The notes: generated by a model from the letters alone, not told the origin. A stretch of 64,000 nucleotides of DNA from Buxus sempervirens (GCA_947561395.2 OX387183.1:34088853-34152852); one strand, 5' to 3'; shown: positions 34,286 to 46,553, numbered from the stretch's first letter. Numbers and translations are program-made.

Positions 34286-36658
34286 TGTAACGCCCCGAAC
34301 CCGGGTCAGTGCAAACCGGCACCCAACTCGAACCCGGTTCGCTACTGTAACAACCCGAATTCAGTTCAACAACCAAATTCGAGGTATTACTGGCCCATCT
34401 CAAATAATCATAAAGAATATACCAGACTAAAGAATTAAATAATCCATTCAATTAATTAACTATCAGAGTACGGAACATGTATGTGCGGAAGTATAGTCTA
34501 AAATCATCAAGAACTAATATAATCAACCATCAATCTCAATATGGAAGTCTGGTAAAATAAAAGGTCACTAATCTCTCATCTCTCTAATACATCAAACCCA
34601 GATAAAATAAAATAATCTGATAAAGTAACTATCATCCATGACAATCAACAACCTCAGACCAAATCCGGGTAAAAGTAATCCTCTGGTGAATAATCAGCTA
34701 TCTCTCCCTGGAAATCAATACTATGATCCCCCTCTCGCGTATCGGCTGAAAAATGAAATAAAAGTAGGGTGAGATATGAATATCCCAGTAGGTAATACAT
34801 GCATGTTTAAACAGTTCATATAAGTAAAATAATAGTTCATGCACGATTAAGCAATCTCGACTAACCAGGCTCGTATAATCATTCGTACAGATCATGAATA
34901 CAAAACAGTACAATAACCAGTTCTAAATATGAATTTCAGCATGTTATATTATAGGAATCCAATATCAGAATCAATAACAGAATCCTTACGTTACTAGGAT
35001 GCACTAAACAGTCACATCTAACCAACATACCAATTACATGCCTCCAGCACGTATGCAACAGTAATAACAAGTGTCTATGATTTTAGTGTCATTTCAGGAC
35101 TCACAAAAATAGATAAACCTTTTGAGATGACTCTCGACCAATCACTATACCACCGTGCAGCTTAGGAGCAATGCTACTAATGATACTCAAGTCCCATGTA
35201 GCGCAGCTTAGACAAGAGTTGTAGTCACTAACTTATTGCACATGTACCCATCAGAGTTGGCATGTACCACCAGCATGCAGCACCAGAATCAATACATGCA
35301 GATGGTCGCTTATCCACATGTACAGGGAATCACCAGCGGCTCACCGGGGTGTCCCTCCAGACATAGGACCTTCCCAAACAAACCAACTTGCAAATGAAGC
35401 ATGTTCGCACAAGGGAGAAACTCAACCCAAATGACATATCCCTTAGCTATTTAGCCACAACTATGGATCCATAACCAGCTATGCCCACTAGACTCCAAAA
35501 TTCCCTAAAATATAATATTTCCATAAGGGTTGGTGCCTAGCGGCATATAAAAGTTAAATCTGACATTTACTTCAATATTTGGGTTAACTGAGTTGAACTT
35601 ATGATCTGAATCCTCTTTATGTAATTATTTGGTTTATAGTGTAATTTAGAGATGTTCTAGTAATCAAATAAGGGTCAAGTTTTCCAAAGACTAGATTTCT
35701 CAATTACGTTCAAAGTTTGGCAACTAATGTCCTAAATATCTCCCTAATTTATTTTTCTGTAAAACAGGAAACAGGAAATTGGATAATTTATTTTTGTCTT
35801 AAAACATCTTAATTAATGATTAAAATTGTCTAAAAATAGTTTGGAATTGAATCAGGGTTTGAAATTACGAAATTCTGAAATTTCTGCACAGAGCGCCTAA
35901 GATCGCCCCGGCGGTCTAAGGTAGGCGGTAGTTCAATTTAGATCACCGACGATAAGTCTTCTCTCGATCTCGGGCAGTCTCAATTTTTTGGTCTAGCGGC
36001 TAAGAGCGTCGAGCACAGTCGAGGTTGGCGGTCACTCGAAATCGTTCAGAAACAGTCTAAAAATGTGATTTTTCAAGTCCAAGATCATTCTAACATACAT
36101 ATAGTATTGTTATCAAACTAAATACATGAATATAGCATACAAAAACATGCTTTGAAGATTAATCACACGTAAATCCAAAAACAAGCGGAAAACTGTGTCA
36201 CCTACCTCTATCGATCGTTCCCTTTTCTTCTCTTCTAAGCAACACTTTGCACAGAGTAACTCTCTCTCTCCAGATGGTGAAGAACACAAGACCAAAGTCC
36301 TTCTTTTCTCCTCCTTCTTCTTCTTCGATTGCTCACGGCTTGTCTCTTGTGGCTGTAGAATACGTGCAAGTATTCTAAACGTATAGAATTAGGTTATTAA
36401 ACTATTACATATACTCTCTGATCCCATGTAGCTCACTTACAAATTTTCCTATACACACTACCCAATCAGAACGCAACGACTTAAAAGAGGAATCATACCT
36501 TGATAACTCATGGTCGGATGGTTGGATCTGCGTCCAACTCTGGATCTCCACTAATTATATCATCCCCTACATTAATAAAATATTTCCATCAGTTATAACT
36601 CTCAAGGATATTATTTATTAATTTATTATATTATTTAAGGAAAATTTGGGGTTTTACA
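34286..36658 (-). mobile_element. 5' LTR of the A element (2373 bp)
   Basis: It runs from TGTAACGCCCCGAACCCGGG to TTGGGGTTTTACA. It has a candidate donor AGAG|GTAGGTGAC (GT at 36205), a CpG-rich block at 35880-36030, GAGATATGAATATC at 34771 and an acceptor-like CATTTTTCAG on the minus strand. It is the reference copy for the A solo LTRs in this window. Confidence 0.93.
34654..34800 (-). CDS. LTR micro-ORF, family A reference copy (48 codons)
   Basis: ATG at 34800, TGA at 34656-34654. Residues 1-18 read MYYLLGYSYLTLLLFHFS, signal-peptide or membrane-anchor-like. Residues 33-48 read EIADYSPEDYFYPDLV, acidic and aromatic. The stop precedes the LTR end and PBS, so it is not fused to gag. Relative to the 1414 copy there is one extra codon and mostly conservative changes. 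If the candidate intron is spliced, only the acidic part would be in the second exon. No known family; this may be an LTR-encoded peptide, a uORF, or a chance open frame over a conserved splice/poly-A signal. Confidence 0.42.
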   Translation of the reverse strand: MYYLLGYSYLTLLLFHFSADTREGDHSIDFQGEIADYSPEDYFYPDLV

Positions 36659-37386
36659 GGTCGCTCAAGAGGGTGCTCGAACGACGACTCGGGCGTTCGG
36701 TTTATCGAAATCTATCAACTCTTGGGTTTCAGAACTGTAAAAAACCCAGGCAGGGTGCCTTGAGTAGCGCTCGAGCGGCGACGAGTGTCCGCTCTTTACA
36801 ACTGGAGCCTGGGGTGATGCTCGAGCGTCATTGCAGGCATTCGCTATATTTCGTAGATTTCCAGAGTTCGTGATTTTTCAAATTTCAGATTTGTTCTTCC
36901 CGAACTTTTAACATCTCAAATCACTTCAAAATCTTGGGTTTTTTTTTTCAAAGTACTCTAAACTATTCCAGATGATCAAATACATCAAACAACAAGCTTC
37001 CATAACAAATCATTCATAAACAACCGAAAATCTCTTGTTTAAACATGTTCATCGATAAACCAACACATTCGTTTATGCAAGTTGTAAGGGACTACTTACC
37101 TCTCTTCTTAGATTGGATCCTTCACAAACAATTCGGAAACCACTCTCTTGATATTCCAAACGAACACAGCAACTCGTTTCTGATTTCAATCATTATAAAC
37201 ATGAACTCAGAATATTTTTCAGCAAGCTAAACCATACATGAAATCCACAGATTGAAGTTTAGATTTATTCTCCTACCTTAGATCCCACGAAAACACTCCT
37301 TCTTCTCTTTCTGGTCTAATCAAAGCCAAAGCAATGGGTATCAAACACTCTAGAATTTCATACGTAGAAAGGAAAGGCTGCGGCTA

Positions 37387-37392
<6 letters not shown>

Positions 37393-37424
<32 letters not shown>

Positions 37425-37440
37425 CTCTCTCTCTCTCTCT
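37393..37440. repeat. (CT)n microsatellite
   Basis: Almost pure CT dinucleotides interrupted once by AC, inside the D 5' LTR. Confidence 0.95.
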
Positions 37441-37567
37441 TTTTCCTTCTTTTCTCTCTAACGTGAGTGGCAATCTTCTAATTTTATTTTCTTTTTATAC
37501 TTTTGTCCAGCACTACTAATTAACCCTAATAATCTTTCCTTTTACCTTTGTTAGGTTCAATATTTTA

Positions 37568-38592
37568 TGTTGGCTTAATTACTACCAAAAAAGTATGTTT
37601 AAGTGTGTTTAGAATGTTTAGATTGAGTCCAAGAAGTCACGGTTCAAACGGCGTCAAATTGAGAAAGTTGTGATGAACGTTAGATAAACGTTTGATGTGG
37701 CGTTCGAACATTCAGTGTCTACAGAAAAACCCGAGAGTAGCGTTCAAGAGCGTGAGATGCAACGTTTGAACGTTCAGTGTGTGCAGAGAAACCCAAGAGT
37801 GGCATTAGAAAACGTTTGATCTGGCATTTGAACGGAAATTTCTGAAGGGTGGCGTTAGACTCACATTTGATGACCGTTCGAACGTTCAATCAGCAAAATT
37901 TCCAAAAAGTTCCGAAAAATTATGAAACTTACTCGTTTTAATTCAGATTGACTTCAAACTTCTTTGGGAACCTTTAAATAGGATTAGGGTCCTTTTAAAC
38001 CTAAGAGAGCCACGTTTTAGAAGCCCTAAATATCCTTTTCTCTTCTGGAAAACCCTTCTTCTAGGTTTTCCTCTTTTGAGCCATAAAACTTTTCTTTTCT
38101 TCTTTCTTCCTCTACCTTGGAGTTCCGGGTTGGGGAGATTAACTCGTCGGAGTTCCTATGGATACTAGGCGAGTTCATTTGGGTGATCATGTGAGAAGAT
38201 CTTCAGAGTTCTCAGGTGTTGCTGTGGAGCAAATCTGAGGAGTCTTCAGATACTTTCAAGTCTGTGAGTTGCAGAGTCTAGCATAGGGATGTTGAGTCGT
38301 CTGAACTACAAGTTGTAAGTCTTCTTTTCATATTGGATCTTTTAAGTGGTTCCTACATAGCCCGGAGGGTTTTTCTCTTGTGAGAGTTCTCATATAGTTT
38401 TCCCTTCGTCACCAAATTGCTTGTCTTGTTTATCTCTTTACATGCTTTATTTGTTTTACAATTTGGGTGGCTTGCTTCTTAGTAATTATTTTCTGGATTT
38501 ATTTTGAGGATTTGTTCATGCCTATTAATTGAGGACTTGTCTTTAATTAATAGAAAAATTTTATTCTGCTGTGATACACCTATTCACCCCCC
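37568..38592 (+). mobile_element. Probable Ty1/copia-type solo LTR
   Basis: It begins TGTTGGCTTAATTAC, a typical copia LTR start, and contains GAGGGTTTTTCTCTTGTGAG. It ends near CACCTATTCACCCCCCCTCT, a sequence common at SIRE/Maximus-like LTR ends. It accounts for about 1 kb that is absent from the other D LTR. The right boundary is uncertain: TTTTA before the start and TATTA after about 38592 differ at one base. Confidence 0.6.
37640..37900. repeat. GTTCGAACGTT-type word block in the copia-like LTR
   Basis: Repeated GCGTTCGAACATTCAGTG, ACGTTTGAACGTTCAGTG and CCGTTCGAACGTTCAATC words, each centred on TTCGAA or TTTGAA. It resembles the gypsy LTR blocks in size and style but uses a different word. 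Confidence 0.7.
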
Positions 38593-38983
38593 CTCTAGGT
38601 GTTATTAGAGTCAAAACCCTGTTTTTCAACCTTCCTACCCTTCATACTATTCAAACCATTGTATTAACTCTCAATAAAGTTTTTCTTAGTCAACCACACC
38701 CTTCTTTAGTGGGATTCGGTCACTTATATAAAGAATTAAATTTATATTTCTTTTAAATTACTGATTAGTTATTTTCTCATCATTCAACATCTATAAAATT
38801 AACAATACTAATAATCTTAAAACAAAAATATAAACTCACCTAATATTTTAATTCTCCAAGTTCTCTGGGTTACCCTGCAACTCTCCGGGTTGAACCAATT
38901 CCTCATTATCTGCAATATTAATGTTAACAATTAATATAGTTATTTTATCTCATTTATTTATTAATAAAATCTAGGATTTTACA

Positions 38984-41120
38984 ATTTTGAATAGAATATA
39001 TAGGTGATCGTATTGATGAAGGAAATCAGGAGTTTGATGCAATCCAACTGTTGGATCATGAAATAATGGGGTAAGTATTAAATTAAGGCTATATTTCAAT
39101 TTGATTGGTTAGAAGTATAGGAGTTGATGGAGGGGAGATACATGGGATCATAAGGATTAAAATAGGGTTTTATTAAGAGAGTATACGACTAATTGTATAC
39201 CTATTCTCTTGTATTCTTTTGTGGCTAAAAGAAAAAAAAAAAAAGAGACCGAGAGAGGAGAAGGAGACTGAGGAGCTTCGCTGTTCTTGAAGAGATCTAT
39301 GTCCAGAAGGTCTTGTGTTGCAGAAGAAGAAGGTATCAGAACCTATACTAAGAGGAAAGAGGAGGAAGAAGGAAACTTGGAACGAACAGAAGTAGGTAGC
39401 ACACCCGTTTAGTCGATATTGAGTTTTATTGTGGTTTGATTGTTTTGTATGATCAGGAAGTATTGAATATATGTTTTTGAAGATATTAGAGATGATTTCG
39501 ATGTATAGAATGTTGTTTGTTGTATAAAAACTTGTTTCAGAAGTTGGATTTAGCCGTTGTTTGTTGAGCGCTTGACACGATCTCCTGAGCGATTTGGTCG
39601 AGCGGCTCGCCTGTGTATTTTAGAAACTTAGTCGCCCAACTGATCACTTGAGCGACCAGGGTTGAGCAACAGTTGAAAAGCTTGATTTTAGATCAGACGC
39701 CTATTAGATCACCTGAGTGCCTACGTCGAGTGACCGTTGATTTTCAGTTTTATTTAACGTATACGATCGCACAACCAGGTCACCTAAGCGACGGGGTAGA
39801 GCAACCAATATAGAAATTTGGTTTTTCTGAATTTGAAGAGTTATTTCAATACAAAACAATTTTAAATGATGTTAAATATCTGAACTAACAGATATTAAGT
39901 GTTTACAACTGTTTTCAATGATCTTTTGTATTAAAAACAAATTGATGAGTGATTTAGGTTTGTTTACAAAAAGGTTGTCTTACTTTGGAAATAAAAGGAT
40001 TTTTAGACTATTTCACAATCTGATTTGAGTTGACTGAAAAAATTCTTATTCAGTAAAATATATTTTAAAGTATCTTGATTTTTGAACTTTAGAAGAACTT
40101 CACACCAGAAATATTTTGTAAAGTTATCTTTGGAAAGAGTATAAGTTTCGGAAAACCCTATATGCCACTAGGCACTATTACCTAACTATATTGGTTTGAT
40201 TTAGTTGCTACTGTGGTGTCTAATGGGCATAGCTGCATATGGATCCATAGGGTTAAGCTAAAGAGCGAAGAGGTTTTTCTTTGGTTGGATACTCCTAGTT
40301 TGTGGTCGCGCTTCCTTTGCAAGTTAGTTTGCATTGGGGGGTCTTCATGTCTAAAGGGTCTCATTTCATGTTTGTGTTGCTAGTGAGTACCCTATATGTG
40401 TGGATCAGCGGTCATCCCCATGTATTGATTCAGGGGCTTCATGCTTGGGTGGTACGCGTCGAACTCCGTGAGTTTCATGCGCAATAAGTCAATGTCTAAG
40501 CCTCTTATTATCAGATTGAGATTCAAGTTTAAGGATTTACTAGTTTCGCTCATAAGTCACATGGTGGCATAGTGAATGGAGAGTTTCTTGTGAAAGACCT
40601 TCTTATCTTCATGAGTCCTACAAAGACATATGATGGTTTGGTTTTGGTTTTGCTTATTACACTATTGTGCTGGAAATCATATTGAGAGGAAATATTATAT
40701 CTGTTGAAATGTCTTTATTTGATTACTGTTTTATTTATTGAGATTGTATCAAGTTTATTCGTTTACTTTATCGAGCATGAAAGAATGACTATTTTTATGT
40801 ATAAACTATTTATTCATGAATAGTGTTACTTACTTGGATATTCGTATCTCATTCGTGTTTTGTTTTGTTTTGTTTTGTTTTCAGCTGATACGCGAGAGAG
40901 GGACTTGGGGTTTGATACTCAAGGCGAGATTGCAGATACGCGAGAGAGGGACTTGGGACTTGGCCATTACATGGAGACGTACAGCCCTGAAGGAGGGGAG
41001 ATTGTAACATCCCGATCCTACATCGGAAATGGATGAAATACTAGTTGGGTATATGAGTCAGGAAGAACACTTAACCTAATGAGGAGCCTTTTGAGGACAA
41101 AACCGTGCGGGCTTAGACCC
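38984..41120 (+). mobile_element. Old A-like LTR, right part
   Basis: Order and short stretches match A LTRs: the poly-A/GAGACCGAGAGAG leader (39228), a donor-like AAG|TAGGTAGC (39390), a CGAGCG block (39555-39800), ATATGCCACTAGGCACTATTA (40160), ATAGCTGCATATGGATCCAT (40230), GATATTCGTATCTC (40837) and TTTTCAG|CTGATACGCGAGAG. It is much diverged. The left part was displaced by the D element. The end is unclear; TTGTAACATCCCGATCC starts near 41005 and the D-like LTR begins at 41121. Confidence 0.6.
40887..41036 (+). pseudogene. LTR micro-ORF tail, A-like copy with in-frame 48-bp duplication
   Basis: After TTTTCAG the frame DTRERDLGFDTQGEIA is followed by a second DTRERDLG, then METYSPEGGEIV, and ends at TGA 41034-41036. 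The repeated units start at 40887 and 40935, exactly 48 bp apart. No in-frame ATG remains upstream (TAG at the equivalent place). Confidence 0.35.
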
Positions 41121-41426
41121 TGTAAAATCTTGAATTTTAATAATTTTAAAATTTGGATTTTATGTATAATAATTGATTTAATTGGTGAATAATTTCAGGA
41201 AAAAGGGAGAAAGAAGTTATTTGGAGAAAAATTCTGGAAGTCAAGTGATGAGGAGTTCTTTGAAGTGGTAAGTTGGTTATTTAAATTTTATTGGCTGAGT
41301 TCATATGATTTAGGTGGTGCGGCAATGCATGTGATCATGCTAATAAGTTTTTACTATTTATGTAGGAAGTATTGGGTGGAGTGGCAAGCACCAAGTAAGT
41401 TTCAAATTAAGGTGATGGGCGGCAGC

Positions 41427-41434
41427 TATAAAAT
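41427..41434 (+). promoter_or_regulatory. TATA box of D-like LTR
   Basis: GCTATAAAATGG lies about 306 bp into the LTR and about 430 bp before the consensus splice donor. Confidence 0.6.
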
Positions 41435-42307
41435 GGAGTAGTTAGTTAGTTTGATTAGTTAGTTGAGGCCTCTAGATAATTCTAGAGAATCTAAGAAGAA
41501 GAGAGTGAACTAGGGTTTCAAGAAGAGAAGGAAGAAGGGGACGATCAGATTTGGAGAAGACTTTTCGTCAGATCTAGAGAAATCAGAATAGAGAGAGTTG
41601 GAGATCGACTGTTTGCTTGATCAGATTTGGTGAATTCCTTTAAGTCAGAGAAGGATCAGGTGAGATATGAATTTAATTACTTGAATTCGTAAGAATCACA
41701 TTCTATTAGGAGTTAGAGAACATATCTGGGAGGATTTTGAGTGTTTGATGTTATGTTGAGAACAATTTGTTGAAGTGATCGAGTGATCATTTTTAAGTTC
41801 AGATATGAGATTCTAGGAAGGAATTGAGCTTGAATTGTGTTACAGAGGTAAGTAGCACATTTCTAACCTGATTTCGTGCATGATTTATCGAGCTATTGTG
41901 AAGAAGAAGCCATGAAACATTGTTGTTTTGAATTAAATCTTAGAATCTAGAAAATTTGATGGAAAATGTTAGATTTGTATTTGTTTGTTGTTTAATTATT
42001 GTTTATATTAGTAGGAAAGCTTAAATGAGTGATTTAGAAAATGTTTAAAGAGTTTTAGACGGATCAGAACATGATTTGATAGGTTAGATTTCAAGAACTC
42101 AGAAATTTTGGAAAACAGTTACGTATTGTGATTTTGGCCGAGCGCCTGGAATTGTGCTTGAGCACAATCCCAAGCACCCCACCCGTGTGTTAAAATTTCT
42201 CAGAATCGAAACTGAAAAACCTAGGTAAGCCGAGCACCTGGTATAACGCTCAAGTGTTATTCTGAGCGTCGACTTCTTGATCTTGTTTTCGACGGACGCT
42301 TGTCAGG

Positions 42308-43887
42308 TGATTGACAATTTGGATACTACCACAAGTATATGGGTCATGACAAGTAGAATAGAGCAAACAAGGTATTGTATCCACAATGAGGAGGTTCTAA
42401 TACCAATTAATCAAATTTCCTATATTATTTAGACAATTCCAAATATCAATGACAAATTTCCAGAATGATAAAAGAGAAATAAATTACTAAATTCAAAAGT
42501 GAGAAATCAATTATGAATGAGTTCTAGGATTTGGGTTTCATCAATTGGATTCTTTCAATGAATTTAAATATGATTGTTTGCATCCATTCTTTATTAATTA
42601 AAATGACTGAATTCCCATGTGCATGAGTTATCCTCTTTCAAAGTATAACATCTATACCTATATTAATCTTATATCTACTTTCGTGATCATAGTAATTAAA
42701 GTAGGTTCATTAAGATCTGTGGAAGTCTTAAATGAGAGTCACAAAGGTGTGTGATTATTTCTAAACTACACTACCCGGGTTTGATGAATTCACCAACTAA
42801 TGTTGAATTTTCACTTTCGCTCCATCATTCAACATCTTAAACATGCAAGCAATGGCCAATTAATTGTAAGAAAAAAAATCCAAAATCATCAAATTTAATT
42901 AACAAAGAATGTATCACAATTTCATATGAAAATTAAATTCTAAAATCCAATGATTACATCTAAATCCTAGAATAAGAAAACTAGCCACTCATGTCTAACA
43001 AAATAATCCAATAACCATCAAAATATGAATCCAACATTAGAGTTCTACAATAAAAAAATCAAAGCAGCAAAGAAAAATAAGAAGAAGATGAAGAACTCTT
43101 GTCTATAGAAGCCAATCCTTACTACAGAAATCGCCCCTCCTCTTCAAAGTCCAATCCCCCAAGCCAAAAACATGCCTCTCTCTTTCTAACTCCTTTCCAT
43201 CTTCAAAACTTCCTTTCCATAAGTCTAAATCTTCAAATCAAAGCACTTTCTATTTTTCTTCTCTTTAGATCCACTAAATTAGAAAGTTTCTTGATGCAAT
43301 TTGCAACTAAATTTAGAGCACATAAACAACCTCAATTGAATTGGGACCCTCATGAAAGTTTTAGGGAAACTTCTTTGCTTTCTAAAACACATAATCTTGC
43401 TATTTTTCGGGCTCTACAACTCCAGATATGGGCCAAATACCAAAATGGGTCTGGGCCGCAACTGTTTTCTGGGCAGATTCGGACCTCTTTGTTCTTGCTA
43501 ATTTTCAGCATTCAAAATGGAGGAACCGCATCTTGGGCTTTTGTGAAAGTTGTAGGTCTTTGTCTTAGCTTTCTAACAAGCTAAAGAACATCTGAAATCG
43601 AGGTCTGTAGCTCTGGTTATAGTCCAAATACTAAGCAGTACTTTGTATTGACTGGGTCAACCCAACTAAATTTTTGCTCATGGCACTAGCTCGAATTCAA
43701 CGTTTTTGCTCAGCCCAAATTTAGCTTGAATCATTAGTTAAAGACCTGTAAAATGCCAGAAATTTCTAGAAATTAAATAAATGTAAAAGACATACAAAAT
43801 TCTAATTAAATGTCCTAATAAACCTACAAAACACTCTAAAATCACAAAATATGACTAAGAAAATGTGTTAAATAATTTCCCACATCA
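42308..43887 (-). mobile_element. 3' LTR of the minus-strand Athila (1580 bp)
   Basis: It runs from TGATTGACAATTTGG to TTTCCCACATCA on the plus strand. The part at 43320-43887 matches the truncated 5' LTR at 60113-60559. A 161-codon open frame on the plus strand (43099-43584) is not considered a gene. Confidence 0.85.
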
Positions 43888-43902
43888 AATACCCCCAAAC
43901 TT
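43888..43902 (-). promoter_or_regulatory. Polypurine tract of the minus-strand Athila
   Basis: The minus strand reads AAGTTTGGGGGTATT next to the LTR start TGATGTGGG, identical to the PPT of the plus-strand Athila. Confidence 0.88.
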
Positions 43903-45245
43903 GAATGTTTGCTTGTCCTCAAGCAAAATAGAACCATAAGCAACAAGAACAATGACCATAATCAGGCTCAATTTATCACACTCAAAATATCTATCATGCA
44001 AACATTAAATCTTCAAATTAGTACACAACAATATCAAATAAAGAAAAACTAAGCATGCTCACATCTCTAATTCAAATATCCATATATAATTCTAAACTTA
44101 GTTATGTTTATCATGTAAAGCAACACAATTGACTTATGTCACAAACTCAACCTATGATCATCCCTTCTCCCCAATACAAACAAGATACCAATACTAGAGA
44201 GCTTTTCTTTTTCTCTTTTTTTTTTATTCACTTGCCTTTTTACGCAAATGCAAATATTTGTGATGCATACACCCGATTACTCAACTAGTGACATACTTTT
44301 TTTTTATATCTTTAAGTTGTCATTTGTCTTTTGACGCGAATACAAACATTTATGATGAATGTACCCGGTTACTCAACAAGTTACACACCTAAAGTGCTTT
44401 TGCATACTCATATTTCAAGTTGCCTTTTTACGTAAAAGTAAAAATTGGTGATGCATACATCTAGTTACTAAGCAACTCAAAACATTGGATTAGATAGAAT
44501 TTGTTTGCACTCAAATATCCTTTTTTTTTTCCCAAACTCTCTATTCATGCTCACCTAGTTGCTTCAACCCTGTTTAAGACTAGATTTAAGGAGATAATCA
44601 CAAGAAAAGCAATCACACTCATCTTTCATGCATAGTCACACAACTCACACAACTTTGTAGAGACCTATATACTTCAATAATCCTAAAGAAAACCAACATG
44701 CTTAATATTACTTTATAAGATATTGCCTATCCTAAATAAAAAAAATGCAATGCTTAAACACAATAAAGAACCCAAAAGTGTAATGGTGATCCTAACTACG
44801 TCTTATAGGTTCATTTAACCTTAATCTTCACATAAACAAAAATCTGATTTGGGAAGGCATGAATATGATTAACAGAATTTGGAAAAAAAAATTTTTTTTT
44901 CTTAAACATGACAATGCATAATCAACTATCCACTCCCCTAAAACTTAATTTTCACAGTGTCCTCAATGTGAAAGAAAAGAGAAAAGTAAACTAATACTCC
45001 CCTTCTAGCAAGGATGAACACAATGAATTTCCAGTTGAAGTGAACACCAACTAGCTTCTTGCTTGATTTCCTTGAACGTACACAATAAAACCAAAAGAAA
45101 AGTTCATAGCCATACTTATTCACAAACTTAAATAAAAAAAACTAACTAAAACAAATAACAAAAGACAACAAAAAGAACACAAATTAAAGCTTTGGTTGCC
45201 TCCCAAGAAGAGCTTATTTATAGTCATAGCTTGACTTCTTCACCA
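43903..45245 (-). other. 3' non-coding interior of the minus-strand Athila
   Basis: AT-rich, with no env-like ORF. It holds a degraded second PPT-like motif near 44931-44945 next to a sequence matching the plus-strand Athila (ACATTGAGGACA on the minus strand). Several T/A runs occur; otherwise nothing is recognised. Confidence 0.6.
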
Positions 45246-46553
45246 TCAACCATAGGTAGGATTTTGCAAGGAGTAAACCACTCCTTTGGGGACCACATTA
45301 CCAGCAAAATAAAGCTTCAAACGTTCCCCATTAACCTTGAATGCTCCAGTAGCCTCACTATGTACCTCAACAGCACCATATGGAACCGTGAATGGACCAA
45401 ACCATCTAGACCGAAGCTTGCCTGGAAATAACTTGAGTCTTGAGTTGAAGACTAACACTTGCTACCCAATTTCAAAGTTTCTAATATGTATATGCTTATT
45501 ATGCCAAGCTTAGTATTTTCCTTGTAAATCCTAGCATTCTCATAAGCACTCAACCTAAACTCCTCCAACTTACTCAACTGTAACAATCTCTTTTCTCCAG
45601 CAGCTTTTAAGTCCATATTTAATTCCTTAACTGCCCAATAAGCCCTATGCTCCAATTCAACTTGTAAATGACAAGATTTTCCAAAGACAAGCTTGTAAGG
45701 AGACATTCCCAAAGGTATCTTGAGCGCTGTCCTATAAGCCCAAAGTGCCTCATCCAACTTAATTGCCCAATCCTTCTTTGAGTTGTTCACTGTTTTTTCC
45801 AAAATTTGTTTCAACTCTCTATTTGCAAGTTCCACTTGCCCATTTGTTTGAGGATAATAAGCAAGAGCCACTTTATGTGTAACCCCATATTTTTTCAACA
45901 AAGCTTCAAATGACCGGTTACAAAAGTGGGAGCCTTCATCACTAACAATGGTTCTTGGCACTCCAAATCTGGAAAAAATTCTCTTCTTCACAAATCTCAT
46001 CACAACCTTAGAATCATTAGTCTGAGTTGCAATAGCTTCAACCCATTTAGACACATAATCCACTGCTACCAAAATGTATTGATTGTTGAAAGAAGGAGGA
46101 AATGGGCCAATAAAATCAATTCCCCACAAATCAAACAATTCAACCTCCAGAATGTTGTTCAAAGGCATCTCATTTCTTTTGGAAATGTTGCCAACTCTTT
46201 GACATCTGACACACATGCTCACTAGTTGTCTAGCATCTTGATTCATGGTTGGCTAGTAAAAACCAGATTGCCATACCTTTGCAACTGTCTTGGAGGTACT
46301 GAAATGTCCACCACACTCTAGGGTATGACAATGGTTAAGAATATCCTGAATCTCATCCTGGAGTATTCGTCTTCTAATCATCCCATTTGCACAATGTTTA
46401 TAAAGTAGTGGTTCTTCCCAAAAATAATGCTTGACATACCAAAAGAATTTCTTTTTCTGTTGATAACTCAAATCAGGGGGAAGAATGCCACTCACCAAAT
46501 AATTAACCAAATCTGCATACCATGGAATGATTGACACTGCTAACAACTACTCA
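45246..46553 (-). pseudogene. Integrase (minus-strand Athila), with stops
   Basis: Zinc-binding region: [16 protein letters not shown] and CVRCQRVGN. Catalytic residues: [21 protein letters not shown] and [15 protein letters not shown]. Then [23 protein letters not shown] and the C-terminal [21 protein letters not shown] at 46549-46547 stands where the plus-strand Athila has Gln, and TAG at 46255-46253 where it has Trp in SGFYW. A frame change near 45455 separates the C-terminal piece. The N-terminal side is cut by the B-like LTR. Confidence 0.92.

Larger units (their letters stand above)
18011..36658 (-). mobile_element. Full-length, decayed Tekay/Del-like chromovirus (family A)
   Basis: Ty3/gypsy element on the minus strand. 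5' LTR 34286-36658, iMet PBS, gag, protease, RT, RNase H, integrase and chromodomain down to 26396, a PPT, and 3' LTR 18011-26395. The TSD is GGTCA (18006-18010) and GGTCG (36659-36663), one mismatch. Three later insertions are nested: C 18443-21811, B 22013-24656 and C 27114-30258. The coding region has at least seven in-frame stops, so the element is dead. Confidence 0.92.
16621..38983 (-). mobile_element. 5' LTR of the D gypsy element, split by later insertions
   Basis: The D pieces are 16621-18010 and 36664-38983. They run from TGTAACACCTCGGATCCGG (next to the PBS) to CTAGGATTTTACA. The interior holds the A element 18011-36658 (TSD GGTCA/GGTCG) and a copia-type LTR around 37568-38592. It is collinear with the solo D LTR at 20-10052. 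The right flank ATTTT (38984) belongs to an old A-like LTR; the matching left TSD is outside the window. Confidence 0.8.

Noticed and set aside
37389-37440. CT tract as a possible GAGA-type promoter element
   Set aside because: It is a simple microsatellite in an interrupted LTR, with no promoter features around it.
41005-41036. TTGTAACATCCCGATCC as the start of another LTR
   Set aside because: No matching end or TSD could be found; it may be part of the A-like LTR end, so no separate element is called.
43099-43584. 161-codon plus-strand frame
   Set aside because: It lies antisense within the 3' LTR of the minus-strand Athila and has no protein-like features; the equivalent region at 60113-60559 does not keep the frame.
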